A program made the translations under genes and the position numbers. Below, piece after piece: positions 49,927-59,669 of a stretch of 64,000 nt of DNA. The stretch's first letter is position 1. Every line of letters begins with the position of its first letter. The notes below the pieces were generated by a model. It was not told where the DNA came from and made no database searches. It saw only the letters and a program-made list of their open reading frames with translations. The DNA is from Acidobacteriaceae bacterium (GTDB taxonomy: Bacteria > Acidobacteriota > Terriglobia > Terriglobales > Acidobacteriaceae), in the NCBI GenBank assembly GCA_003134855.1, contig PLCS01000014.1, forward strand, positions 338 through 64,337, given 5' to 3'.

Positions 49927-51264
49927 ATGGGAAATGAAGAGCAAGGCGGCCAAAAAGCAGCGGCGATTGCGCCCGCCACGGGCAAACTAGGGGTGATGGT
50001 GGTGGGCCTGGGCGCCGTCGCCACCACGATGATCGCCGGAGTGGAGGCCGTCCGCCGCGGATTGGCCAAGCCGATCGGATCGCTGACGCAGATGGGGACG
50101 ATTCGCCTGGGCAAGCGCACCGACAACAAATCGCCGCTGATCAAGGATTTTGTGCCACTGGCCAAGCTCGACGACGTGGTCTTCACCGGCTGGGACATCT
50201 TCGAGGACAACGTCTACGAGTCGGCCGCGCACGCCAAGGTGCTGGACGAGAAGACGCTGGAGCAACTGAAGCCTTTTCTGGAGACGATCAAGCCGCTGCC
50301 GGCGGTCTTCGACCAGTATTACGTGAAGCGCCTCAACGGCACGCACGTGAAGAAGGGCAAGAACAAGCGCGATCTGGCCGAGCAGTTAAGGGCTGATATT
50401 CAGGCCTTCAAGAAGACCGTGGACCGCGTGGTGATGATCTGGGCCGCGTCTACGGAGATTTTTATCGAGCCGACGGCGGTGCATCAGAGCATCGAGGCCT
50501 TCGAGGCGGGGTTGGAGAACAACGACATCGCCATTGCGCCGTCGCAGATTTATGCCTACGCGGCGCTCAGCGAGGGCGTGCCCTTCGCCAACGGCGCACC
50601 CAACCTGACGGTGGACTTCCCGGCCATGGTCGAGCTCTCCAAGCGCAACGCTGCGCCGATCTGCGGCAAGGACTTCAAGACCGGCCAGACATTGATGAAG
50701 ACAGTGCTGGCGCCGGCCCTCAAGGCGCGCCTGCTGGGCGTCTCCGGCTGGTTCTCGACTAACATTCTGGGCAACCGCGACGGCGAAGTGCTGGACGATC
50801 CGCAATCCTTCAAGACCAAGGAGGAGTCGAAGCTCGGCTCGCTGGATTACATCTTCCAGCCGGAGCTTTACCCCGACCTTTACAAGAATCTTTACCACAA
50901 GATTCGCATCAACTATTACCCGCCGCGCGGCGATGACAAAGAGGCCTGGGATAACATCGACATCTTCGGCTGGCTGGGCTACCCGATGCAGATCAAGGTG
51001 AATTTCCTTTGCCGCGATTCGATTCTGGCCGCGCCCATCGCGCTCGACCTGGTGCTCTTCCTGGACCTGGCCAAGCGCACGCCGGAGCTGCGTTCGCTCG
51101 GCATTCAGGAGTGGCTGAGCTTCTATCTGAAATCGCCGCAGTCGGCCCCCGGCCTTTATCCGGAGCACGACCTCTTCATCCAGTCGATGAAGCTCAAGAA
51201 CACGCTGCGCCACATCATGGGCGCGGACCTGATCACCCACTTAGGCCTGGAATACTACGATTAA
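49927..51264 (+). CDS. ino1: Inositol-3-phosphate synthase
   Basis: A 445-residue NAD-dependent enzyme that converts glucose-6-phosphate to inositol-3-phosphate. VMVVGLGAVATTMIAGVEA is the nucleotide-binding start, and GKDFKTGQTLMKTVLAPALKARLLGVSGWFSTNILGNRDGEVLDDPQSFKTKEESK holds the catalytic lysines and the NILGN(R)DG motif of the eukaryote-like class. The full length is typical of the bacterial INO1 group. The start ATG follows AGGAGAAACA. It stands alone; the product may feed inositol lipids or compatible solutes. Confidence 0.95.
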   Translation: MGNEEQGGQKAAAIAPATGKLGVMVVGLGAVATTMIAGVEAVRRGLAKPIGSLTQMGTIRLGKRTDNKSPLIKDFVPLAKLDDVVFTGWDIFEDNVYESAAHAKVLDEKTLEQLKPFLETIKPLPAVFDQYYVKRLNGTHVKKGKNKRDLAEQLRADIQAFKKTVDRVVMIWAASTEIFIEPTAVHQSIEAFEAGLENNDIAIAPSQIYAYAALSEGVPFANGAPNLTVDFPAMVELSKRNAAPICGKDFKTGQTLMKTVLAPALKARLLGVSGWFSTNILGNRDGEVLDDPQSFKTKEESKLGSLDYIFQPELYPDLYKNLYHKIRINYYPPRGDDKEAWDNIDIFGWLGYPMQIKVNFLCRDSILAAPIALDLVLFLDLAKRTPELRSLGIQEWLSFYLKSPQSAPGLYPEHDLFIQSMKLKNTLRHIMGADLITHLGLEYYD

Positions 51265-51329
51265 CCACCTGCAGTAGGTCAGCCGCCACCTGCGGTGGCG
51301 CAGACGCTCCCGTTGGTCGCAAAAGCAAC

Positions 51330-51358
51330 AACGCCTCACACGTTTGGGTGGGGCGTTT
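51330..51358. terminator. Hairpin terminator after ino1
   Basis: AACGCCTCAC (51330-51339), an eight-base loop and GTGGGGCGTT (51348-51357), ten pairs with one G-T, then T. It lies between convergent ino1 and the phosphatase gene. A second GC-rich hairpin (CGCCACC/GGTGGCG, 51284-51300) precedes it. Confidence 0.55.
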
Positions 51359-51418
51359 GCCTGCGCGCCGGAATCTATTTGCCCAGCAGCGGCACGCCTT
51401 CCTGTTGCGCGACTCGGC

Positions 51419-51532
51419 TCAGGCATCGTCGAGAGTGGCCAGCGGGAGCGAGACGCGCAGGGCGAGTTCCAGGTAGGTGGCGTCGTAGACGGTCAGACGG
51501 TGAAGATCGGCCAATTCCAGCGTCCGGCTCCA
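51419..51532 (-). pseudogene. C-terminal remnant of a VapC-type PIN-domain toxin
   Basis: On the minus strand a frame ending at TGA (51419-51421) reads WSRTLELADLHRLTVYDATY, then LELALRVSLPLATLDDA. This is the C-terminal strand-helix of VapC toxins, where TVYDAxYLELAL carries the third active-site Asp. No start codon and no N-terminal two thirds are present, so only about 37 codons survive. No matching VapB antitoxin is seen. It lies in the 313-base gap between ino1 and the SpoIIE-type phosphatase. Confidence 0.75.
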
Positions 51533-51577
51533 AGTGTGCTTCCGCTTTTCGCCATCAACCCTGCCAGAGCCGTTCCG

Positions 51578-53701
51578 CTATGCAGCCACGGCAGGAGCCA
51601 GCCGCCGGACGGTGAGCACGGTGATGTCGTCTTCCTGGCCGAAGTCCTTGGCGGCATCGGCGATGTAGAAGGCGGACTGGTTGCTGAGATTGTGGACACG
51701 GCTAAAGCCGAAGAGTTCGCCGGAGGGCTGGCGTGCCTCGACGACTCCATCCGACATCAACAGAATCCGGTCGCCGGGGTGCAGGTAGAGCCGGACCTCC
51801 GGGTAGTTCACCTCGGGCAGAACGCCCAGCGGCAGGCCGCCGGGCAGCGCGACCTCCTGGCTGTTCAGGTAAGGCGGCAGGTGGCCGGCGTTGGCCAGCA
51901 CCAGCTCTCCGTTGGCGCTGAACCAGGCGGCCTGGCAGGTGGTGAAGCTGTCGTCGCCCACCAGCACGCGATTGAGCGAGGCGAGAATTTTGGCCGGGCT
52001 GCGCTCCGGGGTGCTGCGCAGCGCTCCCATCAGCATGGAGACGTTCATAGCTGCCTTGAGGCCCTTGCCGGCCACGTCGCCGATGACCACCAGCAGCCCG
52101 CCGTCGGCCGCCGGCTGGACGTGATAGAAGTCGCCGCCCACCTCGTTGGCTGGGTTGTAGACGGATTCCACCTCGAAGCCTGGAGTTGCGAGCCTCTCTT
52201 GGGGAATCATCAGCTCCTGCACGCTGCGGGCAGCGGCCAGCTCGCTGGAAGCCCGCTCCTGATCACGCTGCACGTGCAGGAAGCGGACGAAGATGATGAG
52301 CACGATAACGAAGATGCCGGTGAAATCGGCGATGGAGGCAAAGTGAATGGGGATGGGTCCGGCCTGCACGGTGAGCGGGCGGTATTTGGCGCCGCCCCAG
52401 GTCTCCATCATTCCTCCCGTGAGCATCGGCTCAATCCAGCCCACCAGGGTCAGTACCAACGGAATCAGCAGCAGGCCGGCTTCGAAGTTACGACGGAGCG
52501 TGGCCGCGATCAGTGTGGCGAAGATGAAGATCAGCCATCCCAGGACCCACACCAGGCTACTGAGAGCCACCGCGATCAGAACAAACCCCATGACACTGGA
52601 ATGTGCCGCCAGCAACAGGCTGGCGCCCAATGCCGCCAGGATGGGAGCGGTATAACGAAGCAGCAGAATGTACCAGCGCTTGCGCAGCGAGAGGAAGGAA
52701 ACCAGGAATTCGAAATAGAGATACGCCGCGGCCACAAGCAACTGAAACATGAGGGCCCCATACCAAAAAGTATCTAAACGAGCCGAGGATCCGGCCAGTT
52801 CGACAATCGCGATGGGGGCTTGAAACAGTTCATACATGGCGAGCCACAGATACTCGATGTGGCCCCTCTGATTGATGAATAGCGTCAGCAGGAAAAGAGC
52901 GAGCACCGTCAGCAGAATGCTGTTGACCAGCCGGGGGAGCCGTTCGAGGAGGCTATGAATGGACCACAGTTCGAGTGTTCGTGTCAGATCTTCCGAGTTC
53001 CCCAGGCGCATCTTGCGGGTGGCAAAGAAGTGGGTGTAAGCGCCCACTCCGAAAGGGTAATAAGTGGTCCTCACCACCAGTGTCAGGGAGGTTTCCTCAG
53101 GCGCCAGGTTCAGGCTGTAAATGCGGGTGATCTGCTCGTACATGCCGGGCGCATCCGAGTTGGGTCCCTGCGGCTGGATTGGCTTGCCGTTGGCGAAGAC
53201 ATCCAATCCCAATGCGTGCGCGCTTGGGTCCAGCGACGTGTTCTGCGTACCCGGCAATTCAATGAGTATGAGAATAGGTCCGTGATTGGGCGCCAGCTTG
53301 ATGTGCAGCCGGAACCAGGCGTAGGGCCGCTGGTGGCCTTTGGGGCGGCCGGCGTTGGAATCTTCATTGGGAGCGCCCGCGGGATGATCCTCATCGGGGA
53401 CGTCGTCAAAGGACTCCTGGGCGTCGCGGACGGCCCATGTGGAGTCGTCGAACTCGGAGGTGGCCGCCGCCGGGTTGGAGGTGATGCCGACGCGCCAGCC
53501 CTTGTCGAGAAGCAGCGGCGAGCCCAGGCTGGTGGCGTCGAAGAGGATTTCGGGGGTGCGCTGGGGGTTGGCGGGGGCGGGTTGGGCATGGCTGTGCGGG
53601 AGCAGCTGACCTTCCAGCGGGGGATGGGGCGGCGGTTGCTGGGCAATGAGTTGCATCGTTCCGCATACGGCTATGGCAACCAACATGATCAGTTTTCGCA
53701 A
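51578..53701 (-). CDS. Membrane SpoIIE-type serine phosphatase
   Basis: A 707-residue exported and membrane protein. After a signal peptide, a periplasmic beta-sandwich domain (about 45-245) resembles 7TM-associated extracellular sensor domains. It is followed by seven to eight helices (about 265-490) and a cytoplasmic SpoIIE/PP2C phosphatase (about 505-705) with EVGGDFYHVQPAADGGLLVVIGDVAGKGLKAAM, metal-binding aspartates, NAGHLPPYL and LMSDGVVEA. Such proteins dephosphorylate anti-anti-sigma factors in partner-switching stress pathways in response to an external cue. The TTG at 53701 is chosen because GGGGGA is seven bases upstream and the product starts with a clean signal peptide. No anti-sigma genes are adjacent. 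Confidence 0.85.
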   Translation of the reverse strand: MRKLIMLVAIAVCGTMQLIAQQPPPHPPLEGQLLPHSHAQPAPANPQRTPEILFDATSLGSPLLLDKGWRVGITSNPAAATSEFDDSTWAVRDAQESFDDVPDEDHPAGAPNEDSNAGRPKGHQRPYAWFRLHIKLAPNHGPILILIELPGTQNTSLDPSAHALGLDVFANGKPIQPQGPNSDAPGMYEQITRIYSLNLAPEETSLTLVVRTTYYPFGVGAYTHFFATRKMRLGNSEDLTRTLELWSIHSLLERLPRLVNSILLTVLALFLLTLFINQRGHIEYLWLAMYELFQAPIAIVELAGSSARLDTFWYGALMFQLLVAAAYLYFEFLVSFLSLRKRWYILLLRYTAPILAALGASLLLAAHSSVMGFVLIAVALSSLVWVLGWLIFIFATLIAATLRRNFEAGLLLIPLVLTLVGWIEPMLTGGMMETWGGAKYRPLTVQAGPIPIHFASIADFTGIFVIVLIIFVRFLHVQRDQERASSELAAARSVQELMIPQERLATPGFEVESVYNPANEVGGDFYHVQPAADGGLLVVIGDVAGKGLKAAMNVSMLMGALRSTPERSPAKILASLNRVLVGDDSFTTCQAAWFSANGELVLANAGHLPPYLNSQEVALPGGLPLGVLPEVNYPEVRLYLHPGDRILLMSDGVVEARQPSGELFGFSRVHNLSNQSAFYIADAAKDFGQEDDITVLTVRRLAPAVAA

Positions 53702-53997
53702 GGCGACGTCCCCCACTTCCGCGTGTATTCCACTGTAATTCAGACGGAGGCCGGCAACAAAGTGGATCTGGTATTGCGATAAAGAATGCAGATTTCGGAG
53801 GCCATTGATTGCTCCCTGAACCGCCTCCTTCCTGGGCAGATTTGGCTCCGCGGGCGAAATATTGGTCTAGGCTGTTGCCAATTGAGCAATGAGTAGCGTC
53901 TAAATAGTGGAGCGAAGCGGCCCAGTCCCCAGGGCTGTGCAGCGTAAGCCCGCCGCACTCCAGGCTGCGAGAATGGAATTGTGCCGGAGGTGAGGTC
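53702..53997. other. Divergent intergenic region, nothing recognised
   Basis: 296 bases between the divergent phosphatase and peptidase genes. I see no gene, repeat or clear promoter. The peptidase ribosome site (GGAGGTGAGG) is at the right end. Confidence 0.6.
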
Positions 53998-55254
53998 ATG
54001 CGGAGAATGCGGATAGCTTCCCAGGCAGCGGCGCTGGCAGGACTGGCGCTGGCGGTTTCCTTGGCCACGAGTTCATGGGCGCAGTCCACTCCGACGGTTA
54101 CGTCTCCATCAAGCATGCCGCCTTCGAACACACCCACAGCCCAGCCGGCTCCGGGAACGTCGCCCGTTGGAGGGGACACTCCCGCCAGTGCGCCTTCCAA
54201 GCAGCCCGCGCCCGGAACGACGCCGGTGGGAGGCGACACCGCGGCCACCACCGTGAATCCAGACAAGGTGATCGAGCCGGGCAGTCAGAAGGTCAACGTG
54301 AAGCCCGGCTCCATTGAAGACGTGGGCGCCGTGGGCAATCGCGACATCGGCGCGCGGGGGGTAGGGAACTGGTACTCGACCGACTATGAGATCAGGATGG
54401 GCCGGACGTATGCCCAGGAGGTCGAGAAGAGCACCAAGCTCATCACCGATCCGGTGGTCACCGAGTACGTGAACCGCATCGGCCAGAACATCGTCAAGAA
54501 CTCCGACTGCAAGGTGCCGTTCACCATCAAGGTAATCGACTCGGATGAGATCAACGCCTTCGCGCTTCCCGGCGGCTTTTTTTACGTCAACTCGGGCCTG
54601 ATCCTCAACGCCGACGAAGAGGCCGAACTGGCCGGTGTCATGGCCCATGAGACGGCCCACGTCTGCGCCCACCACGCGATGCGCGAGATGACCCGGCTGA
54701 ACTATGCCCAGATCGGCATGGTGCCGGTGATGATTCTGGTGGGCGGCTGGACAGGTTACGGCATCTACGAAGGCGCCCAACTAGCCCTGCCGATCACCTT
54801 CCTCAAGTTCTCCCGCGATTTCGAAGCGCAGGCAGACTACCTGGGCGTCCAATATATGTATCGCGCCGGTTACGATCCCCAGGCCTTCATCACATTCTTT
54901 GAGAAGGTACAGGCGCTGCAGAAGCGCAAGCCGGGACTTGTCTCCAAAGCCTTTGCCGATCACCCACAGACCCCCGATCGCATTCTCCACTCCCAGGAGG
55001 AGATTGCCCGCATTCTGCCGCCCAGGGACGAGTACACGGTGACCACCTCGGAGTTTGACGACGTGAAGGCGCGGCTGGCGCGCATCGAAAACAAGCGCCG
55101 GCTCACCGACACGAAGAAAGGCGCCAAGCCGTCGCTGCGCAAGGCCGGTACGGGAACCGGCGACCCGCCCAGTCCGTCCAGCACCTCCAGCACCAGCAGC
55201 ACCTCCAGCGACGACGACAAGCCCACCCTGCACCGCCGCGACGACCTGAACTAG
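53998..55254 (+). CDS. Secreted M48-family metalloprotease (BepA/YfgC-like)
   Basis: A 418-residue exported protease. Signal peptide at 1-28, then a Pro/Thr/Gly-rich linker with an internal duplication (QPAPGTSPVGGDT and QPAPGTTPVGGDT, 49-81). The peptidase domain (about 125-350) has the zinc motif H217-E-T-A-H221 and the third ligand E276 in SRDFEAQAD. The C-terminus is a Ser/Thr-rich low-complexity tail. Homologues such as BepA and LoiP degrade misassembled outer-membrane proteins in the periplasm. The start has an excellent GGAGGTGAGG site. Confidence 0.9.
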   Translation: MRRMRIASQAAALAGLALAVSLATSSWAQSTPTVTSPSSMPPSNTPTAQPAPGTSPVGGDTPASAPSKQPAPGTTPVGGDTAATTVNPDKVIEPGSQKVNVKPGSIEDVGAVGNRDIGARGVGNWYSTDYEIRMGRTYAQEVEKSTKLITDPVVTEYVNRIGQNIVKNSDCKVPFTIKVIDSDEINAFALPGGFFYVNSGLILNADEEAELAGVMAHETAHVCAHHAMREMTRLNYAQIGMVPVMILVGGWTGYGIYEGAQLALPITFLKFSRDFEAQADYLGVQYMYRAGYDPQAFITFFEKVQALQKRKPGLVSKAFADHPQTPDRILHSQEEIARILPPRDEYTVTTSEFDDVKARLARIENKRRLTDTKKGAKPSLRKAGTGTGDPPSPSSTSSTSSTSSDDDKPTLHRRDDLN

Positions 55255-55313
55255 AGCCTCTCCGGCAATCCCAAGGCAGTTTGAACCTGCAGTTTGCTTA
55301 TGCGAAATTACAG

Positions 55314-55343
55314 TTCACATGGACCTATATTTCGGTGTATGAT
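55314..55343 (+). promoter_or_regulatory. Promoter of the RES-Xre operon
   Basis: TTCACA (55314-55319), an 18-base spacer and TATGAT (55338-55343), both five of six to consensus, 23 bases before the antitoxin ATG. AAGGAGG follows as the ribosome site. Confidence 0.55.
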
Positions 55344-55365
55344 GAGACCATAAGGAGGCATAGCA

Positions 55366-55854
55366 ATGGCGCAGGCTCATTCCGCGGCCACGCAAATCGA
55401 ATCGGCAGCATCCGCCCAATGGGAAGGGAAACACCGCATTCCCTCCAGAGCCGCGATCGCAGGGCGATCTGGCGCGGTGAGGAATCTTGTCGGACTGTCG
55501 CTGAAAGCACATCGAGGGATTTCCAAGGCTGAGGCTTCTCAACTCTTCCAGCGCATAGCCGCAACGTCATCTCTGCCTTTGGGCACGCTGCGGGCCGAGC
55601 TGATTCCCGATTCCAGTTGGAAGAGAGCGGGGCAGCGGCTTGGACCGCAGGCCAGCCAAACGGCGGCGAGGCTGATGCACATTCTTTCCGTCGCAGAGCG
55701 GGTCTGGGGCAATGAGACCGATGCCACTGAATGGCTCAATGGTCCGCACCCGGAGTTGCGCGGCGTAACGCCGCTCTCCTTGCTCAAAACCGAAGCCGGC
55801 GGGCGGGCGGTGGAGGCACTGCTGGGCGCTCTTGAATTCGGATTCCCCGTTTGA
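55366..55854 (+). CDS. Xre/MbcA/ParS-family antitoxin
   Basis: A 162-residue antitoxin of a RES-Xre module. The C-terminal DUF2384 toxin-binding domain is clear: VWGNETDATEWLNGPHPELRGVTPLSLLKTEAGGRAVEALLGALEFGFP. The middle (about 38-100) is the helical Xre-like DNA-binding and dimerisation part. It is expected to block the toxin active site and repress the operon. The ATG at 55366 has AAGGAGG seven bases upstream. The toxin gene follows after 12 bases. Confidence 0.85.
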   Translation: MAQAHSAATQIESAASAQWEGKHRIPSRAAIAGRSGAVRNLVGLSLKAHRGISKAEASQLFQRIAATSSLPLGTLRAELIPDSSWKRAGQRLGPQASQTAARLMHILSVAERVWGNETDATEWLNGPHPELRGVTPLSLLKTEAGGRAVEALLGALEFGFPV

Positions 55855-55866
55855 GGCCATCGCCGG

Positions 55867-56298
55867 ATGATCATCTTCCGAATGCACGGAATTTCTCAGG
55901 CCGCCTTCGATTCTTCGGGCGCGTTTCTCCAGCCGGGCCGCTGGCACTCGGCAGGCACGCGCATCGTTTATGCCGCCGAGCACGCCAGTCTGGCTGTGCT
56001 GGAGACGCTGATCCACGCCGGGGGCCGAAAAATGCCTCCCAGAGTCATCAGCCGGATTCACCTTCCTGACGATATATCCGTTGAATCCGCGCCGTGGATG
56101 GAGATGCCCGATTCGCAGAGCTTCGGCGACGCCTGGGTGAGGGATGCGCGTACTGCCGTGCTGCGCGTGCCAAGCATCGCGGTGAACCGCATGGAATCGA
56201 ACTTCGTGCTCAATCCCCGCCATGCGGATTTTCCGCGCATTCAGCTTGGGAATCCAGAGCAATTTGTCTTCGATCCGCGCTTCTTTCTTGCCGGGTAA
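55867..56298 (+). CDS. RES-domain toxin (NAD+-degrading)
   Basis: A 143-residue RES-family protein. IFRMHG at the start and QPGRWHSAGTRIVYAAEHASLAVLETLIHAG carry the conserved Arg25, Tyr35 and Glu46, and VPSIAV in the C-terminal half holds the conserved Ser. RES toxins deplete NAD+ by phosphorolysis or hydrolysis. Length and motifs are complete, so the module appears functional. It lies 46 bases upstream of murC and is transcribed in the same direction. Confidence 0.88.
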   Translation: MIIFRMHGISQAAFDSSGAFLQPGRWHSAGTRIVYAAEHASLAVLETLIHAGGRKMPPRVISRIHLPDDISVESAPWMEMPDSQSFGDAWVRDARTAVLRVPSIAVNRMESNFVLNPRHADFPRIQLGNPEQFVFDPRFFLAG

Positions 56299-56344
56299 TG
56301 GCGCACCGATTCTGGCGCAATGGTACTCTTGACTTTACATTCTT

Positions 56345-57712
<1,368 letters not shown>

Positions 57713-57775
57713 ACGCTCATTCAGCCCCGCTGCTATCCTATGGCCCGCAATCATTCCCGCAATCGGAGGAGAAGA

Positions 57776-59224
57776 ATGGCGCAAAATTCACGCAGAAAAT
57801 TCTTGAAGACGGCTTCCGCGACGGCCGCGGCCCTGGCAGTATCGAGGAGCATTCCGGCCTGGGCGGGTGTTGCCGGATCAGCCGCTCCGGTGCAAGTCTG
57901 GGCCACCTATCGCGACCGGCGCCATGCGCAGGCCGCGTCACTGGCCTGGAAGGCCGCCACCGAGGCCGCTCCCGACGCTATCGCCCTTGATCCCGGCGCA
58001 ACTCGCCAGGAGATTTTGGGCTTCGGCGCGGCGCTCACCGATGCGGCCTGCTACGTGTTGAGCCAGATTCCGCAGGCGCAGCGCGACGAACTGATGCACG
58101 ACCTCTTCGCCCCGAGTGAGATGGCCCTGAATGTCTGCCGCACCTGCATCGGCTCCAGTGACTATTCGCGCACCGCCTACAGCTTCGACGAGAGTCCCGA
58201 GCCCGATCCGGAGCTGAAGAAATTCTCTATCGACCACGACAAGGCCTACATTCTGCCCACGCTGCTTCAGGCGCGCAAGGTGAATCCGGAGCTGTTTCTG
58301 TTCTCTTCGCCGTGGTCTCCGCCGGGGTGGATGAAATCCAACGGCTCCATGCTGGGCGGGGCGATGCGCAAGCACAGCTTCGGGCCTTACTCCCGCTACT
58401 TCCTCAAATTCCTTGAGGCTTACAAGGCGGAGGGTGTCGGAATCGATGCCGTCACCGTGCAGAATGAAGTGGATACCGACCAGGACGGCAATATGCCCGC
58501 CTGCCTGTGGGGCCAGGAATATGAGACCGAGTTTGTCGAGAACCACCTCGGCCCGGTCCTGCGCAAAGCGGGCCTCTCGACCAAAATCTGGGTGATCGAC
58601 CACAATTACAATCTGTGGGGTCGCGCGATTGGCGAGTTGAGCCTTCCCGGCGTCAGCCAGTACGTCGACGGCATTGCCTGGCACGGCTATCTCGGCGAGC
58701 CTTCGGCGATGACGCGCGTCCATGACGCTTTTCCGCAGAAGAACGCCTACTGGACCGAGGGCGGCCCGGACATTCATGCCGCCGACTACCTGACCGACTT
58801 CACCAATTGGGCGGAGACCTTCAACGGCATTGCCCACAACTGGGCGCGGTCGATTACCGCGTGGAATGTGGCTCTCGACGAAAAGGGCAAGCCGAATATC
58901 GGCCCGTTCAGTTGTGGCGGAGTGGTGACGGTGGACGATGCTACCAAGAAGGTGACGCGCAGCGGACAATACTGGGCCTTTGCGCACTATTCCAGGCACA
59001 TCCGCCGCGGTGCCAAAGTCTTCGAGACCAATGCGATAGGCCAGGAAGCGGAGCAGGGAACTGCCAGCTCCGTTTCGCACTCCGGCTTCCGCAATCCGGA
59101 CGGCAGCTTCGTGGTCGTGCTGGCCAACCGAGGCCCGGAGAAGCGGGTGCAATTGCTGCTCGGCTCGCAGATGCTCGAAATCGACCTGCCCGCCAGCTCC
59201 GTGCATACGTTGCAGTGGGCGTGA
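57776..59224 (+). CDS. Tat-exported GH30 glycoside hydrolase
   Basis: A 482-residue enzyme with a twin-arginine signal (SRRKFLKTASATAAALAVS, cleavage near residue 30) and a GH30 (alpha/beta)8 barrel: GFGAALTDAACYVL, SSPWSPPGWMKSNG, acid/base Glu231 in TVQNEVD and nucleophile Glu328 in YWTEGGPD, followed by the C-terminal beta domain (about 400-482). GH30 enzymes cleave beta-glucosidic, beta-1,6-glucan or xylan linkages; the substrate here is unknown. The ATG at 57776 follows GGAGGAG. Its place between murC and ftsQ is unusual for a dcw cluster and suggests insertion. Confidence 0.9.
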   Translation: MAQNSRRKFLKTASATAAALAVSRSIPAWAGVAGSAAPVQVWATYRDRRHAQAASLAWKAATEAAPDAIALDPGATRQEILGFGAALTDAACYVLSQIPQAQRDELMHDLFAPSEMALNVCRTCIGSSDYSRTAYSFDESPEPDPELKKFSIDHDKAYILPTLLQARKVNPELFLFSSPWSPPGWMKSNGSMLGGAMRKHSFGPYSRYFLKFLEAYKAEGVGIDAVTVQNEVDTDQDGNMPACLWGQEYETEFVENHLGPVLRKAGLSTKIWVIDHNYNLWGRAIGELSLPGVSQYVDGIAWHGYLGEPSAMTRVHDAFPQKNAYWTEGGPDIHAADYLTDFTNWAETFNGIAHNWARSITAWNVALDEKGKPNIGPFSCGGVVTVDDATKKVTRSGQYWAFAHYSRHIRRGAKVFETNAIGQEAEQGTASSVSHSGFRNPDGSFVVVLANRGPEKRVQLLLGSQMLEIDLPASSVHTLQWA

Positions 59225-59669
59225 GGAGTTTTGCGGACTATTCAGACTTGCGACTTTTGCTATCGAAGCTTTGATAGGTTATTCGATTGGGAGAACCCCC
59301 GGTTGTGCAGGGGTGGCAGCTGAAGTTTGACATTTACGGGAGGCACCCACGGTTTATGTTTTTACCTTCTTCCTGCGAAAACGTTAGAAGGGCGCGGAGC
59401 ATGGGCGCCGTCCCTACGGGACTCCGGATGAATGATTGGTTTCGCCTACCCCACGCTGAAGCGCGGGGCTAACAACCATTGCGCCTATGGCGCAGGCGAT
59501 GGGCTGCTACCGGCATGGATCGCTTATACAGGCCCCTTTGAGGGGCCACCAACCATAATGGAATCGATACACCCGTAACATTACTGGTTCATTCCGCGCC
59601 GGTTGAGGAAAACGCGGGCGAAGGCCCGGCTATAGTGAAATCTGGCGACTCTCACGACCTTGCTCAGGC
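59225..59669. other. Intergenic stretch before ftsQ, 445 bases
   Basis: No gene is supported. Most of it (59322-59558) is the second copy of the interspersed repeat. The rest contains a weak CTATC/GATAG hairpin just after the GH30 gene and nothing else recognised. Confidence 0.7.
59322..59558. repeat. Interspersed repeat family, copy 2
   Basis: Homologous to 4419-4697 over its whole length with the same block order, but with the simple hairpin CCCCACGCT-GAAGCGCGGGG, lacking the inner hairpin of copy 1. It ends with CCCCTTTGAGGGG and ACCAACCATAA. It separates GH30 from ftsQ. Confidence 0.9.
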
